Assembly (NCBI GenBank): GCA_015075515.1 | Contig: JABTUE010000001.1 | Span: forward strand, 868,001 to 932,000 | DNA: 64,000 nucleotides | DNA from: Planctomycetota bacterium | Lineage (GTDB): Bacteria; Planctomycetota; UBA8742; UBA2392 | Reading direction: 5' to 3' | The notes under the pieces: model-generated | What the model saw: the letters and a program-made list of their open reading frames with translations, nothing else | What the model was told of the DNA's origin: nothing | Databases searched by the model: none | Program-made: the position numbers and the translations under genes | Shown: in pieces, positions 44,045 to 54,300 of the stretch | How positions within the stretch are numbered: the first letter of the stretch is position 1 | Layout of the letters: each line of letters starts with the position of its first letter

Positions 44045-44372
44045 GGCTGCTCCTGTGTGAGTGAATCGCCAAAGGCAACCGTACCACACCGATGCGACCG
44101 GGGCCAGAAAAACGCGGGATTGGAGTAAATAACAGCAATCAGCCCGCGGCAGGGCTTGGGGGACATTGGGTTCCGGGTTTCGGTATGGCAGCCGGTGTCA
44201 GGTTTGGCGCTGCGCCTTCTGCGGTCGCGGTGGCGCACCAACCCTATGCCGGTTTGGGCTTTTGGGTGCGGGTGCGGCCGGGGCTGGAACGGACGGTGCC
44301 CCGGAATATACTCCGCTTTCGACCCTTGGCGGGGACGAACACTCGTCCCCGCTTCTGCTTTTGGAGGCGTTT
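44045..44372 (+). other. 328-bp non-coding gap upstream of guaA
   Basis: No gene is supported. It must hold the promoters of both divergent units. The last part carries the hairpin described at 44329-44352. I recognise no riboswitch. Confidence 0.5.
44329..44352 (+). promoter_or_regulatory. Hairpin in guaA 5' leader
   Basis: Perfect 10-bp stem GCGGGGACGA/TCGTCCCCGC with ACAC loop, followed by TTCTGCTTTT and then the GGAGG of guaA. It is shaped like an intrinsic terminator immediately before the ribosome site, so it may attenuate guaA. Confidence 0.5.
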
Positions 44373-45938
44373 ATGGCCGCCCACGAACATGTCGTCATTC
44401 TCGACATGGGAAGCCAGTTCACCCAGTTGATCGCCCGCCGAACGCGCGAACTGGGCGTCTACAGCGAAATCCTTCCCCACACCACCACACTGGACGCGAT
44501 CAAGGCCCGTGGCCCCAAGGCCGTGATCCTTTCCGGCGGCCCGGCCAGTGTGTACGGCGAAAACGCGCCGCGGGTGGACGAGGCGATCTTTACCAGCGGC
44601 CTTCCCGTGCTGGGCATCTGTTACGGTATGCAACTGGGGTCGCAGGTGCTGGGCGGCAGGGTTGAAAAGGGCAAGGTGCGCGAGTTCGGGCACGCCGAAC
44701 TGGAAATCCGGCGCGAAGACGTGCTGCTGGCGGGCATGAGCCGGGAACTGGCGGAAAACCCCGACGCCACGCGGGTCTGGATGAGCCACGGTGACAAGGT
44801 CACCAGCCTGCCCGCCGATTTTGAAACCCTGGCCGTCACGCCGGACTGCGAATACGCGGCGGTGAAGCACCGTAAGCACCCGTTCTTTGGCGTGCAGTTT
44901 CACCCCGAGGTGCGCCATTCCGTCAACGGCATGCTGGTGCTGAAAAACTTCCTGTTCAACGTCGCCCGCTGCAAGGGTGACTGGCAGATGAGCAGTTTCA
45001 TCGAAGAACAGTGCGAGCGCATCCGCAACCAGGTGGGCCGCGGCCACGTGATCTGCGGGCTCAGCGGCGGCGTGGACAGCAGCGTGGTGGCGGCGCTGAT
45101 CGCGCGGGCGATTCCGGGGCAGCTTACCTGCATCATGGTGGACAACGGACTGCTGCGTACCGGCGAGGTCGAAGAAGTACGCGCGGCCTTTGAGGGGCAC
45201 TTCCGGGTCAACCTGGTGGTGGCCGACGCCGCGCAGCGTTTTCTGGGGCGGCTGGAGGGCGTAAGCGACCCCGACGAAAAACGCAAGATCATCGGCGAGG
45301 TGTTCATCCGCGTGTTCGAACAGGAAGCGCGCAAGGTCAAGGACGCGAGGTTTCTGGCCCAGGGCACGCTGTACCCCGACGTGATCGAATCCGTGGCTGC
45401 CCACGGCGGGCCGACGGCAATGATCAAGCGCCACCACAACGTGGGCGGCCTGCCCGCGGACATGCAGTTTGAACTCGTCGAGCCGCTGCGTTTTCTGTTC
45501 AAGGACGAAGTGCGCGAGGTGGGCAAGGAACTGGGCCTGCCCGACGCGCTGGTGTGGCGCCAGCCCTTTCCGGGGCCGGGGCTGGCCGTGCGCTGTCTGG
45601 GCGAAATCACGCCTGAGCGACTTTCCATTCTCCGCGCGGCCGACCTGATCGTTCGACAGGAGGTGGAAAAGGCCGGCCTGACCCGCCGCATCTGGCAGGC
45701 GTTTGCGGTGCTGCTGCCGGTCAAGTCCATCGGCGTGATGGGTGACGAGCGCACGCACGAATACACCTGTGCAGTGCGCGCCGTGGAAAGCGTGGACGGT
45801 ATGACGGCGGACTGGGCGCGGCTGGACTACGACCTGCTGCGCAAAATCAGCAACCGCATCATCAACGAGGTGCGCGGCTTCAACCGGGTGGTGTACGACA
45901 TTTCCAGCAAGCCGCCGGCAACGATCGAGTGGGAGTAA
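44373..45938 (+). CDS. guaA: GMP synthase (glutamine-hydrolysing) GuaA
   Basis: 521 residues. It aminates XMP to GMP. The N-terminal class I amidotransferase has C83 in GICYGMQ and VQFHPEV; the ATP pyrophosphatase domain has [11 protein letters not shown]; the C-terminal dimerisation domain ends in PPATIEWE, the universal GuaA end. GGAGG precedes the ATG at 44373; the open frame upstream is not conserved. Next gene begins one base after the stop. Confidence 0.97.
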   Translation: MAAHEHVVILDMGSQFTQLIARRTRELGVYSEILPHTTTLDAIKARGPKAVILSGGPASVYGENAPRVDEAIFTSGLPVLGICYGMQLGSQVLGGRVEKGKVREFGHAELEIRREDVLLAGMSRELAENPDATRVWMSHGDKVTSLPADFETLAVTPDCEYAAVKHRKHPFFGVQFHPEVRHSVNGMLVLKNFLFNVARCKGDWQMSSFIEEQCERIRNQVGRGHVICGLSGGVDSSVVAALIARAIPGQLTCIMVDNGLLRTGEVEEVRAAFEGHFRVNLVVADAAQRFLGRLEGVSDPDEKRKIIGEVFIRVFEQEARKVKDARFLAQGTLYPDVIESVAAHGGPTAMIKRHHNVGGLPADMQFELVEPLRFLFKDEVREVGKELGLPDALVWRQPFPGPGLAVRCLGEITPERLSILRAADLIVRQEVEKAGLTRRIWQAFAVLLPVKSIGVMGDERTHEYTCAVRAVESVDGMTADWARLDYDLLRKISNRIINEVRGFNRVVYDISSKPPATIEWE

Positions 45939-45939
45939 C

Positions 45940-46743
45940 ATGGCAGCCGTGTCGCAAGTAGCGTGTGGCGTGTTGCCTGCCGGGGTTCTTCTGGCCGCGG
46001 GGTGTCTTGTGCTGGTGGCCTGCGGTGCCGGCGGCGGCAACAACGCGCCGGCCGCGCCCGCGCCGGCTGATCTGGGGGGCGAGCGCCTGCCCGGCGGCGG
46101 CACGGGCCCGGCCGAACTGCCGCCGCTGGACCTGGCCGGCGCGCCCAGCGCTGCCCACCGCGAGCTGGCCAATCTTCTGCCGCGCGAGGCCCTGGTGCGC
46201 GATTCACTGGGCTTTGGCGGCTGGGATGCCGCGCGGGCCGAAGTCAGCGCCGAACCCGGCGCGGTAACCACACTGCCGGCGGTGGTGGCGCGTTACGAAT
46301 CCGCAGGTTATCGCATCCACAAGCCCGAGGGTGCCGACAACGCCCGCGCCGAGCTGGATTATCCGCAGACCTGCTATTTCACGCTGATCCGCGCCCCCGA
46401 GTCAGCCGCTGCCGGTGCCGTGGCGGACTCGCTGCGTTCCATGCTGACCGGCGCCGCCAAGGGTTTTGCTGCCCGTGAGCCCGTGGCGCTTTCCGGGTCG
46501 CGATCGGACAAGGCTCTGATCGAGCGCTTTCTGCGCATTGACCCCGGCGCCGAACGCGACAAGGTGTACGTGGCCTACGTGATGGTGATCGGTTCGCTGG
46601 TGCTGTACGCGCTCGAGATTGAATACCCGCCGGCGCTGACCGGCCCCGGCAGCGAACAGATCAAGCGCGTGGTGGACGACCAGCGCGGCTCGCGCGTCGG
46701 CGCGCGCCTGGTGTCGCTGGTGCATCATCAGCTCAACCCGTAA
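45940..46743 (+). CDS. Lipoprotein of unknown function downstream of guaA
   Basis: 267 residues. ATG one base after the guaA TAA, so probably translated from the same message. The signal VLLAAGCLVLVACGAGGG has lipobox LVAC (or LAAGC). Mature part: Pro/Ala/Gly linker, then an alpha/beta domain (TLPAVVARYESAGYRIH, YPQTCYFTLIRAPES, VYVAYVMVIGSLVLYALEIEYPP split across motifs). Repeated Ala/Arg helices. No recognised family. Confidence 0.72.
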   Translation: MAAVSQVACGVLPAGVLLAAGCLVLVACGAGGGNNAPAAPAPADLGGERLPGGGTGPAELPPLDLAGAPSAAHRELANLLPREALVRDSLGFGGWDAARAEVSAEPGAVTTLPAVVARYESAGYRIHKPEGADNARAELDYPQTCYFTLIRAPESAAAGAVADSLRSMLTGAAKGFAAREPVALSGSRSDKALIERFLRIDPGAERDKVYVAYVMVIGSLVLYALEIEYPPALTGPGSEQIKRVVDDQRGSRVGARLVSLVHHQLNP

Positions 46744-46753
46744 CCCCGCGCTG

Positions 46754-49700
46754 TCACGGCTGCGCCGTCCGTGCTGCACGCGACCGCAGAACCAGCAGCG
46801 TCAGCAACATGGCCAGCGCGGTCCACGAGCCGCCCCTGCGCCCGGATGTGCTGCACCCGTCATCATCGTCACCACCTCCACCGCCACCGCCGGGCAGGCT
46901 CACGCTGATCAGCCATGTGACAGAATCCGAGGGCGCCACGCCGTTGAAGGCCGTGACGGTGATCGGGCCTGCCACGCCGCCGTCCCCTGCGCCGGGCGTG
47001 CCCGAAAGTTCCCCTGTGGCCGGGTTGAGCGTCAACCACACCGGGTGTCCGGCAATGCCCCATGTGACCGCCGGGTTGCCGGTGGCGGTGAATGTGTGCA
47101 GATACGATTGTCCGGCTTGGGCGGTTGTCGGCGGCGCGCTGCTGGTGATGACCGGCGCCGTCACCGTAACCTGCACAGTAAACGCCACATTATCGCTTCC
47201 CAAAGGGTTCGTGGCCGTCACGGTAATCGTGCCGGTGGTCCCGGCATGCAGGCCCTGAGGGACACCAGACAGCAGGCCGCTGATGGGGTCCAGGTTCAAC
47301 CACAACGGGTTACCTGCCACACTCCAGGTAACGGCGGGAATACCCGTGGCGGTAAATTGGAACAAGTACGTGTCGCCTGCCGCAACGGTCGCCGGTGGTG
47401 TGCCGCTGGTGATGATCGGCGTCTGGGCGGTCGTCACGGTGATTGTTACCACCTCATCGGCTGGCGGATTTATGCCATTGCTGGCGCGCACAGTGAACGT
47501 GCCGTTTTGACCCAGCACTGCTGTGCCCGATAGCAGGCCTTGCGATGTCAACGTTGCCCAGGCCGGCAGGGCACCGGCCACGATACTGAACGTTGCGGCC
47601 GGGTTGGCATCGGCGACGAACTGGTGGGTATAGGGCAGTCCGTCAGCGGCGTTTGCGGGGGCGGGTGGGCTGGTAATCGTGGGCGGGTACTGGTCGGAAA
47701 TATTCAGCGCCGCGTAAGCGCCGACGAACGCCAAGCCGTCTGTGAACTCGATATACCAGATGTGGATACCCCGGTCACCGGCCCCGGGGGTGGTGTTAGG
47801 GGCGATTGTGAATGTCACGGGGTTGCCCGGCGCGGCAATACCCAGCGTGAACTGTAGCGTGGAATTCTGCGGAGTGCTCATCTTGCTGAGCACGCTTACG
47901 GAAACTGTGTCGCCCAGATTCGCGTCGGCGCAGTCAATGATATTTACCGTGGCGACCGTGCCCGTGAGCAGGCGCCCGATGAAGACTGTTCCGAATGTGC
48001 CGGGCGAGGTCGTGACACCCGTCGGCGGCGACAGGGCCGGCAAAACGTTCTGGACTTCAATGCGAACGTACCAGGTAGTGACGCGGGTCTGGTCGTTCAG
48101 GTCAATGCGCCAGGTGTAAACACCGGCGGCATTGGCGGTGCTTATCGTGCCTGACCACGAGATCGCAAACGGCAGAGATGCTGCATTGATAATCTGGCTG
48201 GATGGTGGCGCAATCCCGATCAGCGGTGTGGTGCCAAGCGGACCGCTGTCAAAACTCACAGTCATGGTGACGTTGTCAGTGCCGGTGGCATCGTCAACGT
48301 CAAGTGTGGCGCCGGTCAGAGTGTCGCCGGCGGCGCGAAGCTGGTGAAAATGATCGGCTGTCGTAAACGACGAACCCGCTGCAAGTGCCAGCGTCGGTGC
48401 GGCGGGGTAGTTCTCAACGGCGCCGATGTCACTGCCGTCACTGTTGGCGCCGTTGGCTACGTTGAAATCATCCAACGGGCGCACGAAACCGCGCTGATCC
48501 GTCGTGACACCCGAGATCGCGCGCCCGCGGTCAATCGCCGGGCTGCCGATTTGCGGCAGGCGCGTGCGCGTGGATCCCCCGTTGTCGGCCAGGGAGTCCA
48601 GCATCGGATCCGTGCCGGGCTGGTCATTGGCGCCGGTCAGGTTGGCCGTGGCGTCACTGCAGATGTTATTGTTGTCGGATACGGCGCTTGTCGTGCCTGC
48701 CCCCTGCGTCACAACGCACGGAGAAGCGCCTGCCAGAATCGTGTTGCGGTATGTGGCTTGGGCACTGGAACCGGCGTTGGAGGCAAGCAGCACCAGAACC
48801 GATGCCGTGCCGCCCGTGTTGCCCGCAAATGTGCAGTTGGTGATTGCGGCCGCTACGCCCGCGCCCGACATCACCGCGCCCGCAATCATGGCACCCCCAC
48901 CCGTGCCGGTCGTGCTGTTGCCGCTGAAGGTGCAGTGCAGCAATGTGGCCGTGACTGTGCCGGACGCCGTAAGGTTCAGCAGCGACATAGCGCCGGCGCC
49001 CGAGGCCCCGGTGTTGGTCGCAAACGTGCAGCGCGTAATGGTGTGCGCCGTGCCGCCCTGTGAAAAGAATTGAACGCCGCCCGGCCCGGTGGTGCTTGCC
49101 GTGTTACCCGCGAACTCGCATTCAGCCAGGTTCACCGTCACACCTTCGCCTGCCACCATGCCGCCGCCGCGCGCCGCCGTGCAGCCCGTGACGCGGGTGC
49201 GCGTCAGGTTCAGCGTCACGCCGGTCTGCGCGGCGTAAATACCACCACCGTCGTTGCCGGCATTGCAGGCGTCAACCTGGACGTCCTCAAGGTTCAGCGT
49301 GATATCCGGTTGCGACACAAGCAGCCCCCCGCCATCAGCAGTCGCACCGGCCATACCGTTCTGGATTCGCACGCCCCGGACTGAAACCGTTATTGGCTGG
49401 CCCGGTGAAACCGAACCCACGTGCAGCACGCGCCACTGATTCATGCCGTTCAGCGCAATATAGGTGCCGCCCTGCGGGTTGGCCGGCGCGACGATCCGCA
49501 ACGGCTTGTTGATCGCGATTGTCGAGCCCAGGTCGATCGTCACAAGATTGGGTGTGCCGTAAAATGCGCCCATGCCGGACCAGAACCAGATCATCTGGCC
49601 CGGTGCCGTTGCCGAAGCCGCCGCCACCGCCGCGCGCAACGAACCGGCCCCGCTGTCATTTCGGTTTGTGACACGCAGGGGCGTCGGCGCGCAGCCGGTA

Positions 49701-50272
49701 AGGTTCAGCACGTATGGGCCGTTATGGTGATTGGTTGAAGCCCATGACGATAGTGGCGCCGCTGTCCCGCCCGGCAGAGTGGTATGAACCGGCGCCTCGA
49801 CTGCCGTGGACGGATAGTTGCACCAGAACAACAGACCCAGCGCGCCGTGAGCCTTGGAGTTCGGGCAAGCCACCGCGATGTGATACACGCCCGGCGGCCT
49901 TGACGCGTACAACGCATGACCCGCCGGCAACGCCGACCAGCCGTTGGCGGTTACCGGGTCATCGTCGTTAAAAGCCACCGGGTAGCCGTCTTCGTCAAAA
50001 AGAAACAGCCAGGTGTCGGCGCCCGAGCCGTGGGTGTTGGCGGAGAATTGCGTGAAGTCCTTGACGAACACCCGGTACAGGTCGCGGTCACCGTTGTAGC
50101 CCACCGAGCCTGTGATCGTCGTGAGCGTGTCCCCCAGATTGAATATCTCCTGCGCGGAACCAAGCAGTTCGCCGGCGTCTGTGGTTTCCGTCCAGGTTGG
50201 CTGGGCATGCAGGCCGGCACTGGCCAGAATCACCAGCAGTGCAAGGACATTCCGCGTGAATATTGCGCGCAT
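46754..50272 (-). CDS. Large secreted choice-of-anchor/Pmp-like protein with Ig-type domains and sorting tail
   Basis: 1172 residues from the ATG at 50272 (AGGA upstream; signal MRAIFTRNVLALLVILASAG). Order: PPC-like beta domain (GSVGYNGDRDLYRVFVKDF); parallel beta-helix typical of choice-of-anchor proteins (GGGIYAAQTGVTLNL, CTFSGNSTTGTGGG, CTFAGNTGG) ending in SPAIDRGR and DIGAVE; two beta domains; then three He_PIG/putative Ig repeats (FTATGIPAVTWSVAG, FTATGNPAVTWGIAG). The tail is a poly-Gly/Asp stretch, GCSTSG, a hydrophobic span and RSRAAR. A surface or exported adhesin-like protein. Convergent with the lipoprotein after guaA. Confidence 0.85.
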   Translation of the reverse strand: MRAIFTRNVLALLVILASAGLHAQPTWTETTDAGELLGSAQEIFNLGDTLTTITGSVGYNGDRDLYRVFVKDFTQFSANTHGSGADTWLFLFDEDGYPVAFNDDDPVTANGWSALPAGHALYASRPPGVYHIAVACPNSKAHGALGLLFWCNYPSTAVEAPVHTTLPGGTAAPLSSWASTNHHNGPYVLNLTGCAPTPLRVTNRNDSGAGSLRAAVAAASATAPGQMIWFWSGMGAFYGTPNLVTIDLGSTIAINKPLRIVAPANPQGGTYIALNGMNQWRVLHVGSVSPGQPITVSVRGVRIQNGMAGATADGGGLLVSQPDITLNLEDVQVDACNAGNDGGGIYAAQTGVTLNLTRTRVTGCTAARGGGMVAGEGVTVNLAECEFAGNTASTTGPGGVQFFSQGGTAHTITRCTFATNTGASGAGAMSLLNLTASGTVTATLLHCTFSGNSTTGTGGGAMIAGAVMSGAGVAAAITNCTFAGNTGGTASVLVLLASNAGSSAQATYRNTILAGASPCVVTQGAGTTSAVSDNNNICSDATANLTGANDQPGTDPMLDSLADNGGSTRTRLPQIGSPAIDRGRAISGVTTDQRGFVRPLDDFNVANGANSDGSDIGAVENYPAAPTLALAAGSSFTTADHFHQLRAAGDTLTGATLDVDDATGTDNVTMTVSFDSGPLGTTPLIGIAPPSSQIINAASLPFAISWSGTISTANAAGVYTWRIDLNDQTRVTTWYVRIEVQNVLPALSPPTGVTTSPGTFGTVFIGRLLTGTVATVNIIDCADANLGDTVSVSVLSKMSTPQNSTLQFTLGIAAPGNPVTFTIAPNTTPGAGDRGIHIWYIEFTDGLAFVGAYAALNISDQYPPTITSPPAPANAADGLPYTHQFVADANPAATFSIVAGALPAWATLTSQGLLSGTAVLGQNGTFTVRASNGINPPADEVVTITVTTAQTPIITSGTPPATVAAGDTYLFQFTATGIPAVTWSVAGNPLWLNLDPISGLLSGVPQGLHAGTTGTITVTATNPLGSDNVAFTVQVTVTAPVITSSAPPTTAQAGQSYLHTFTATGNPAVTWGIAGHPVWLTLNPATGELSGTPGAGDGGVAGPITVTAFNGVAPSDSVTWLISVSLPGGGGGGGDDDDGCSTSGRRGGSWTALAMLLTLLVLRSRAARTAQP

Positions 50273-50388
50273 GTGATCCTCGTTACAGGACTGGCTTACG
50301 GAGTGCATCACAGCATAGCCTTGTTGCAGGTTGGGACACTGGCTTTCGATTTTTTTATCGGGCCGGGTGGGCGCCGGTGCGGATGCCC

Positions 50389-51228
50389 TCATGCGTACAG
50401 GTAGTAAAATTCGTCTTCGTGTTCGCCCTCGGGCGCGTGTTCGCGCCATGACGTGTCCACCTTGAGCAGCGTTTCAAACTGGCCGAAGTGCCCGCGATCC
50501 CGAAAGGCCAGTTTTTCCGTGATGATGCCGGCAGGCTGGTCGCTGGCCCACAGTTCCAAGGCCAGAAAGTCAAAGCCCTTGCGGCGGTACCACTGGTGCA
50601 GCCGGTGCACGCGGGAAAAGATGGTGTGTTCGGCGTCGCAGCCGCACAGGTGACGGCGCACCCACACGTAGTGGCCGGCGCGGATTTCGGCCAGACCCTG
50701 CGGCGCGGCCACGGCCATCACGCCGGCGCGGGCCGGAACCTTGGGCGGGTGGGCAGCCAGGTTCACCGGGGCGGTTTCCACCAGTTCCTCGCGCCCGATC
50801 AGCCAGGAACGCACCCGGCCGTCGGCGTACATGTCAATGCGCCCGCGCGGTTCGGGCACAAACGGCGGCACAAACGGCACCAGCGGGCTTTCATAGGTGC
50901 CGTCGTCACGGCTGCTGAGAATGCTGCCGTCCACCAGCGCCGCCGCGCCGTAGATTTCCAGATAGCTGCGCACCACCGGGGGTGGCTCGCAAAGCGCGAC
51001 CTCGTACCCCATCTGGCGCACGCGCTGGACCAGCTCGACCAGCGCCGCCACGGCCGAGGAATCCAGCCGCTCGACCTGGTGCAGGTGCAGTACGCGGTGG
51101 CCGGCAAACTTTTCGAAATCGGCCTGGTCGGCCAGTGTAACCAGCCGCGCCGTACCCGTTGCGCCCATGTCGGCGGGCAGGGTAACGACCATGCCGCGAA
51201 AGTCGCGCGGGACTGTGATCTGGGCCAT
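50389..51228 (-). CDS. STAS-domain protein with C-terminal unknown domain
   Basis: 279 residues from the ATG at 51228, with GGAGGTG upstream. Residues 1-105 are STAS-like (VLHLHQVERLDSSAVAALVELVQRVRQMG, shown here in parts: LDSSAVAALVELV carries the Ser pair typically phosphorylated by RsbW-type kinases; IYGAAALVDGSIL). The rest is a unique domain rich in Trp and charged residues with CGCDAEHTIFSRVH. It may be an antagonist in a partner-switching system; the RsbW-like kinase at 27850-28299 is unlinked. Divergent from the kinase-WD40 gene. Confidence 0.7.
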   Translation of the reverse strand: MAQITVPRDFRGMVVTLPADMGATGTARLVTLADQADFEKFAGHRVLHLHQVERLDSSAVAALVELVQRVRQMGYEVALCEPPPVVRSYLEIYGAAALVDGSILSSRDDGTYESPLVPFVPPFVPEPRGRIDMYADGRVRSWLIGREELVETAPVNLAAHPPKVPARAGVMAVAAPQGLAEIRAGHYVWVRRHLCGCDAEHTIFSRVHRLHQWYRRKGFDFLALELWASDQPAGIITEKLAFRDRGHFGQFETLLKVDTSWREHAPEGEHEDEFYYLYA

Positions 51229-51304
51229 GACACCTCCGTGACGGCACAACACAGGCATGACGCGGCCAGACGTTGCCGCTGTCAATGGAAACCCGGTCTT
51301 GGCG

Positions 51305-51335
51305 TTGAATCTGCCCCTTTTGGCCCGCCTACAAT
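51305..51335 (+). promoter_or_regulatory. Candidate promoter of the kinase-WD40 gene
   Basis: TTGAAT (51305-51310), 19-bp spacer and TACAAT (51330-51335), giving a start about 8 nt before the ATG at 51350. The short leader and long spacer lower confidence. Confidence 0.4.
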
Positions 51336-51349
51336 ATGATGCCGCGCCG

Positions 51350-54300
51350 ATGGCTACGGTATCGAAAAGCATGGTCGCGGCCGTACTGGCCGTGCGCAGC
51401 GGCAGGCTGGAGCCCGCCGCCGCCGACCGCATTCTTGCCGAAGGCCCCGACGAAGACACCCGCGTGCGCAAACTGCGCCAGGCCGCCGGCGCCGACCAGT
51501 TCGACGACGATCCGGTGTTCGCCCCGGTGGACCAGATCGCGCAACGGCTGGCGACCGGGGGCGACCTGGCCGATCTGGTGCCCGACGAACCCGCGCGCCG
51601 CACGCTGCTGAGCATTGTGGCCGCCCGCCCTGAAGGCGAGGCCGTACGCGAAACGCTGCTGTCGCTGGCGCCGCGCCCGCGCGACGGCGCCCCCTCGTCC
51701 CAGCAGCCCACCCAGGCCGGCCGCGGCGTGACCGCCACGCGCCCCAGCACCCGCGTGCTGGACCTGATGACCGATTCGCGCCAGCGCTACAGCGTGCAGC
51801 GCGAACACGCCCGCGGCGGCATGGGTCGCATTCTGCTGGCGCGCGACAACGTGGTGGGGCGCGAAGTGGCGCTGAAGGAACTGTTGCCCCTGCGCGAGGG
51901 CTCGCGCCCGTCGGAAACCGCTGACAGCCGCGGCATCGCCGAACGCTTTCTGCGCGAGGCCAAAATCACCGGCCAGCTTGAACACCCCAACATCGTGCCG
52001 GTGTACGAAATCGGCAAGCACGCCGACGAAAGCCTGTACTACACCATGAAGTTCGTGCGCGGGGAAACCCTGGCGCGCAAGCTGGCGCGCGTCGGGCGGG
52101 ACGAAGCCCTGGACCGCAAACAGAAACTGGCCCAGCGCCTGAAACTGCTGGATGCCTTCATTGACGTGTGCAACGCCGTGGCCTACGCCCACAGCCGCGG
52201 CGTGATCCACCGCGACCTGAAACCCGAAAACATCATGGTCGGCGAGTACGGCGAAACCGTGGTGCTGGACTGGGGCCTGGCCCGGGTCAAGGGCCAGGAA
52301 GACACCGCGGCCAGGGAACTGATGGCCAGCACCAAGCACATGAGCAAAAGCCTGCTGGGCGATACCGGCGGCAACCTGACCCAGCACGGCGCGGTGGTGG
52401 GCACGCCGGCCTACATGCCCCCCGAACAGGCGCGCGGCGAACTGGAGACCGTGGACGAGCAAAGCGACGTCTATGCCCTGGGCGCCGTGCTGTACGAGAT
52501 ACTGACCGGGCGGCCCCCCTTTGACGGCCCGGTGCCGGGGCTGATTATCCAGCAGGTGCTGCACGGCGTGCCGCTGCGCGTGGGCGCCGTGGTGCCCGAG
52601 GCCCCGCCGGAACTGGAAGCACTGTGCGCCAAGGCCATGGCGCGCGAAAAGACCGCGCGTATGGCCACGGCGCGCGAACTGGCCAATGAGCTGGTTGCGT
52701 TTCGCGACGGGCGCACGCTTTCCGTGTACCAGTATTCGACGCGCGAGCTGGTGGCGCGCTGGGTCAGCCGCAACCGTCGCGCCGTGGTTCTGGGCATGCT
52801 GGCGGCGTATCTGGTGGTGGCGGCGGCGGTGTACCATTACTTTCAACTGCGCGAGGAAAAGCGGCTGGTCGAGGAACAGAAACTCCAGGCCGAAAACGCC
52901 CGCGCCAGCGCCGAACACGAACGCGAGAACGCCCGCCGCCAGCAGCTTCGGGCCGAATCGGCCCTGCTGGCCGCCGAAAGCGGCGAACGCGCGGCCCGGC
53001 TGGCCAAGGACGAAGCCGAATCCGCCACCGCCACGGCGCGCGAGGAAGCCCGCCAGAAGGCCAAGGCGCTGGCAGCCTGGGACCAGACGCTGGCCGACGC
53101 CTATGCCATGCGGGTACGACTGGCGATTGCCGAACGCGACTACAACGCGGCGCTGGCCTTTGCCGCCGCGGCGCTGTCCAGCGCCGAACAGCCCGAAGCA
53201 CGCGGGGCGCTGGTGGCCCTGCCGCAGGTGTACCCGCTGATTCACGAACTGAAGCCGCCGCGCGACATGCCCCAGCACCTGTACGAGTTCTACGGCGTCA
53301 GCTTCAGCCCCGACGGAACGCTGATTGCCGGCGGCATGCCCGACGGCAGTTGCTGCGTCTGGGATGCGCTGACCGGCGAGCTTGCCGCCACGCTGCCCGG
53401 CGGCACGGCTTCGGTCTACAGCGCGGTGTTTCACCCCGGCGGCGAACTGCTGGTGACGTCCGACAGCCACGGCATGGTGCGGCTGTACCCCGTGCTGCCC
53501 GAACAGCGCCGCGTTTTGCCCGAACACCGCAGCTTCAAGTGTTCCGGCCGCGTGAACGTCGTTTCCTTCCGCGGCGACGGCCGGCTGGTCGCGTTGGGAT
53601 CGTCCGCTGCCATAGAACTGTGGGACATCCACACGCTGACGCGCGTGGCCACGATGGCCGAGCCTGACCACACTCCCATGTTCACGGCCTTTTCGCCCGA
53701 CGGCCGCCACGTGGTCAGCGCCTGCCTGGACCAGCGGCCTGACCAGCAGGCAATCCGGCTGTGGGACGCGCCCGGCGCTGCGCTCAAGTCGCGTCTGTCC
53801 GGCCACACGCTCAGCGCCGGGTACCTGGTTTTTTCGCCCGACGGTCGCACCCTGGCCAGCGGCAGCCTGGACAGCACGATCCGGCTGTGGGACATGGAAA
53901 CCGAAACCTGCCGGGTCGTGATCAACGACCACGGCAGTTTCGTGCTCGGTCTGGCGTTTTCGCCCGACGGCCGCACCCTGGCCAGTTGCAGCGCCGACAG
54001 CACCGTGCGCCTGTGGGATGCCCGCAACGGCGAGGCGATTGCCGTGTTGTCGGGGTTTGAGGGCTGGGTCCAGAGCGTGGCCTTTTCGCCCGACGGCAGC
54101 GCGCTGGCGGGCCGCAACGCCCAGGGGCAGGTGCGCGTGTGGCGCATGCAGGACCGCGACCGGCGTACACTGGCCGATCACGGGGCCGACGTGTTTGACG
54201 TCCGCTTTTCGGCCGATGGCGCGTATCTGGTCAGTGCCAGTTGGGACGGCACGATCCGGCTGCGCAATGCCCGGACGTTTGAAACCACGCGCGTGTTCCG

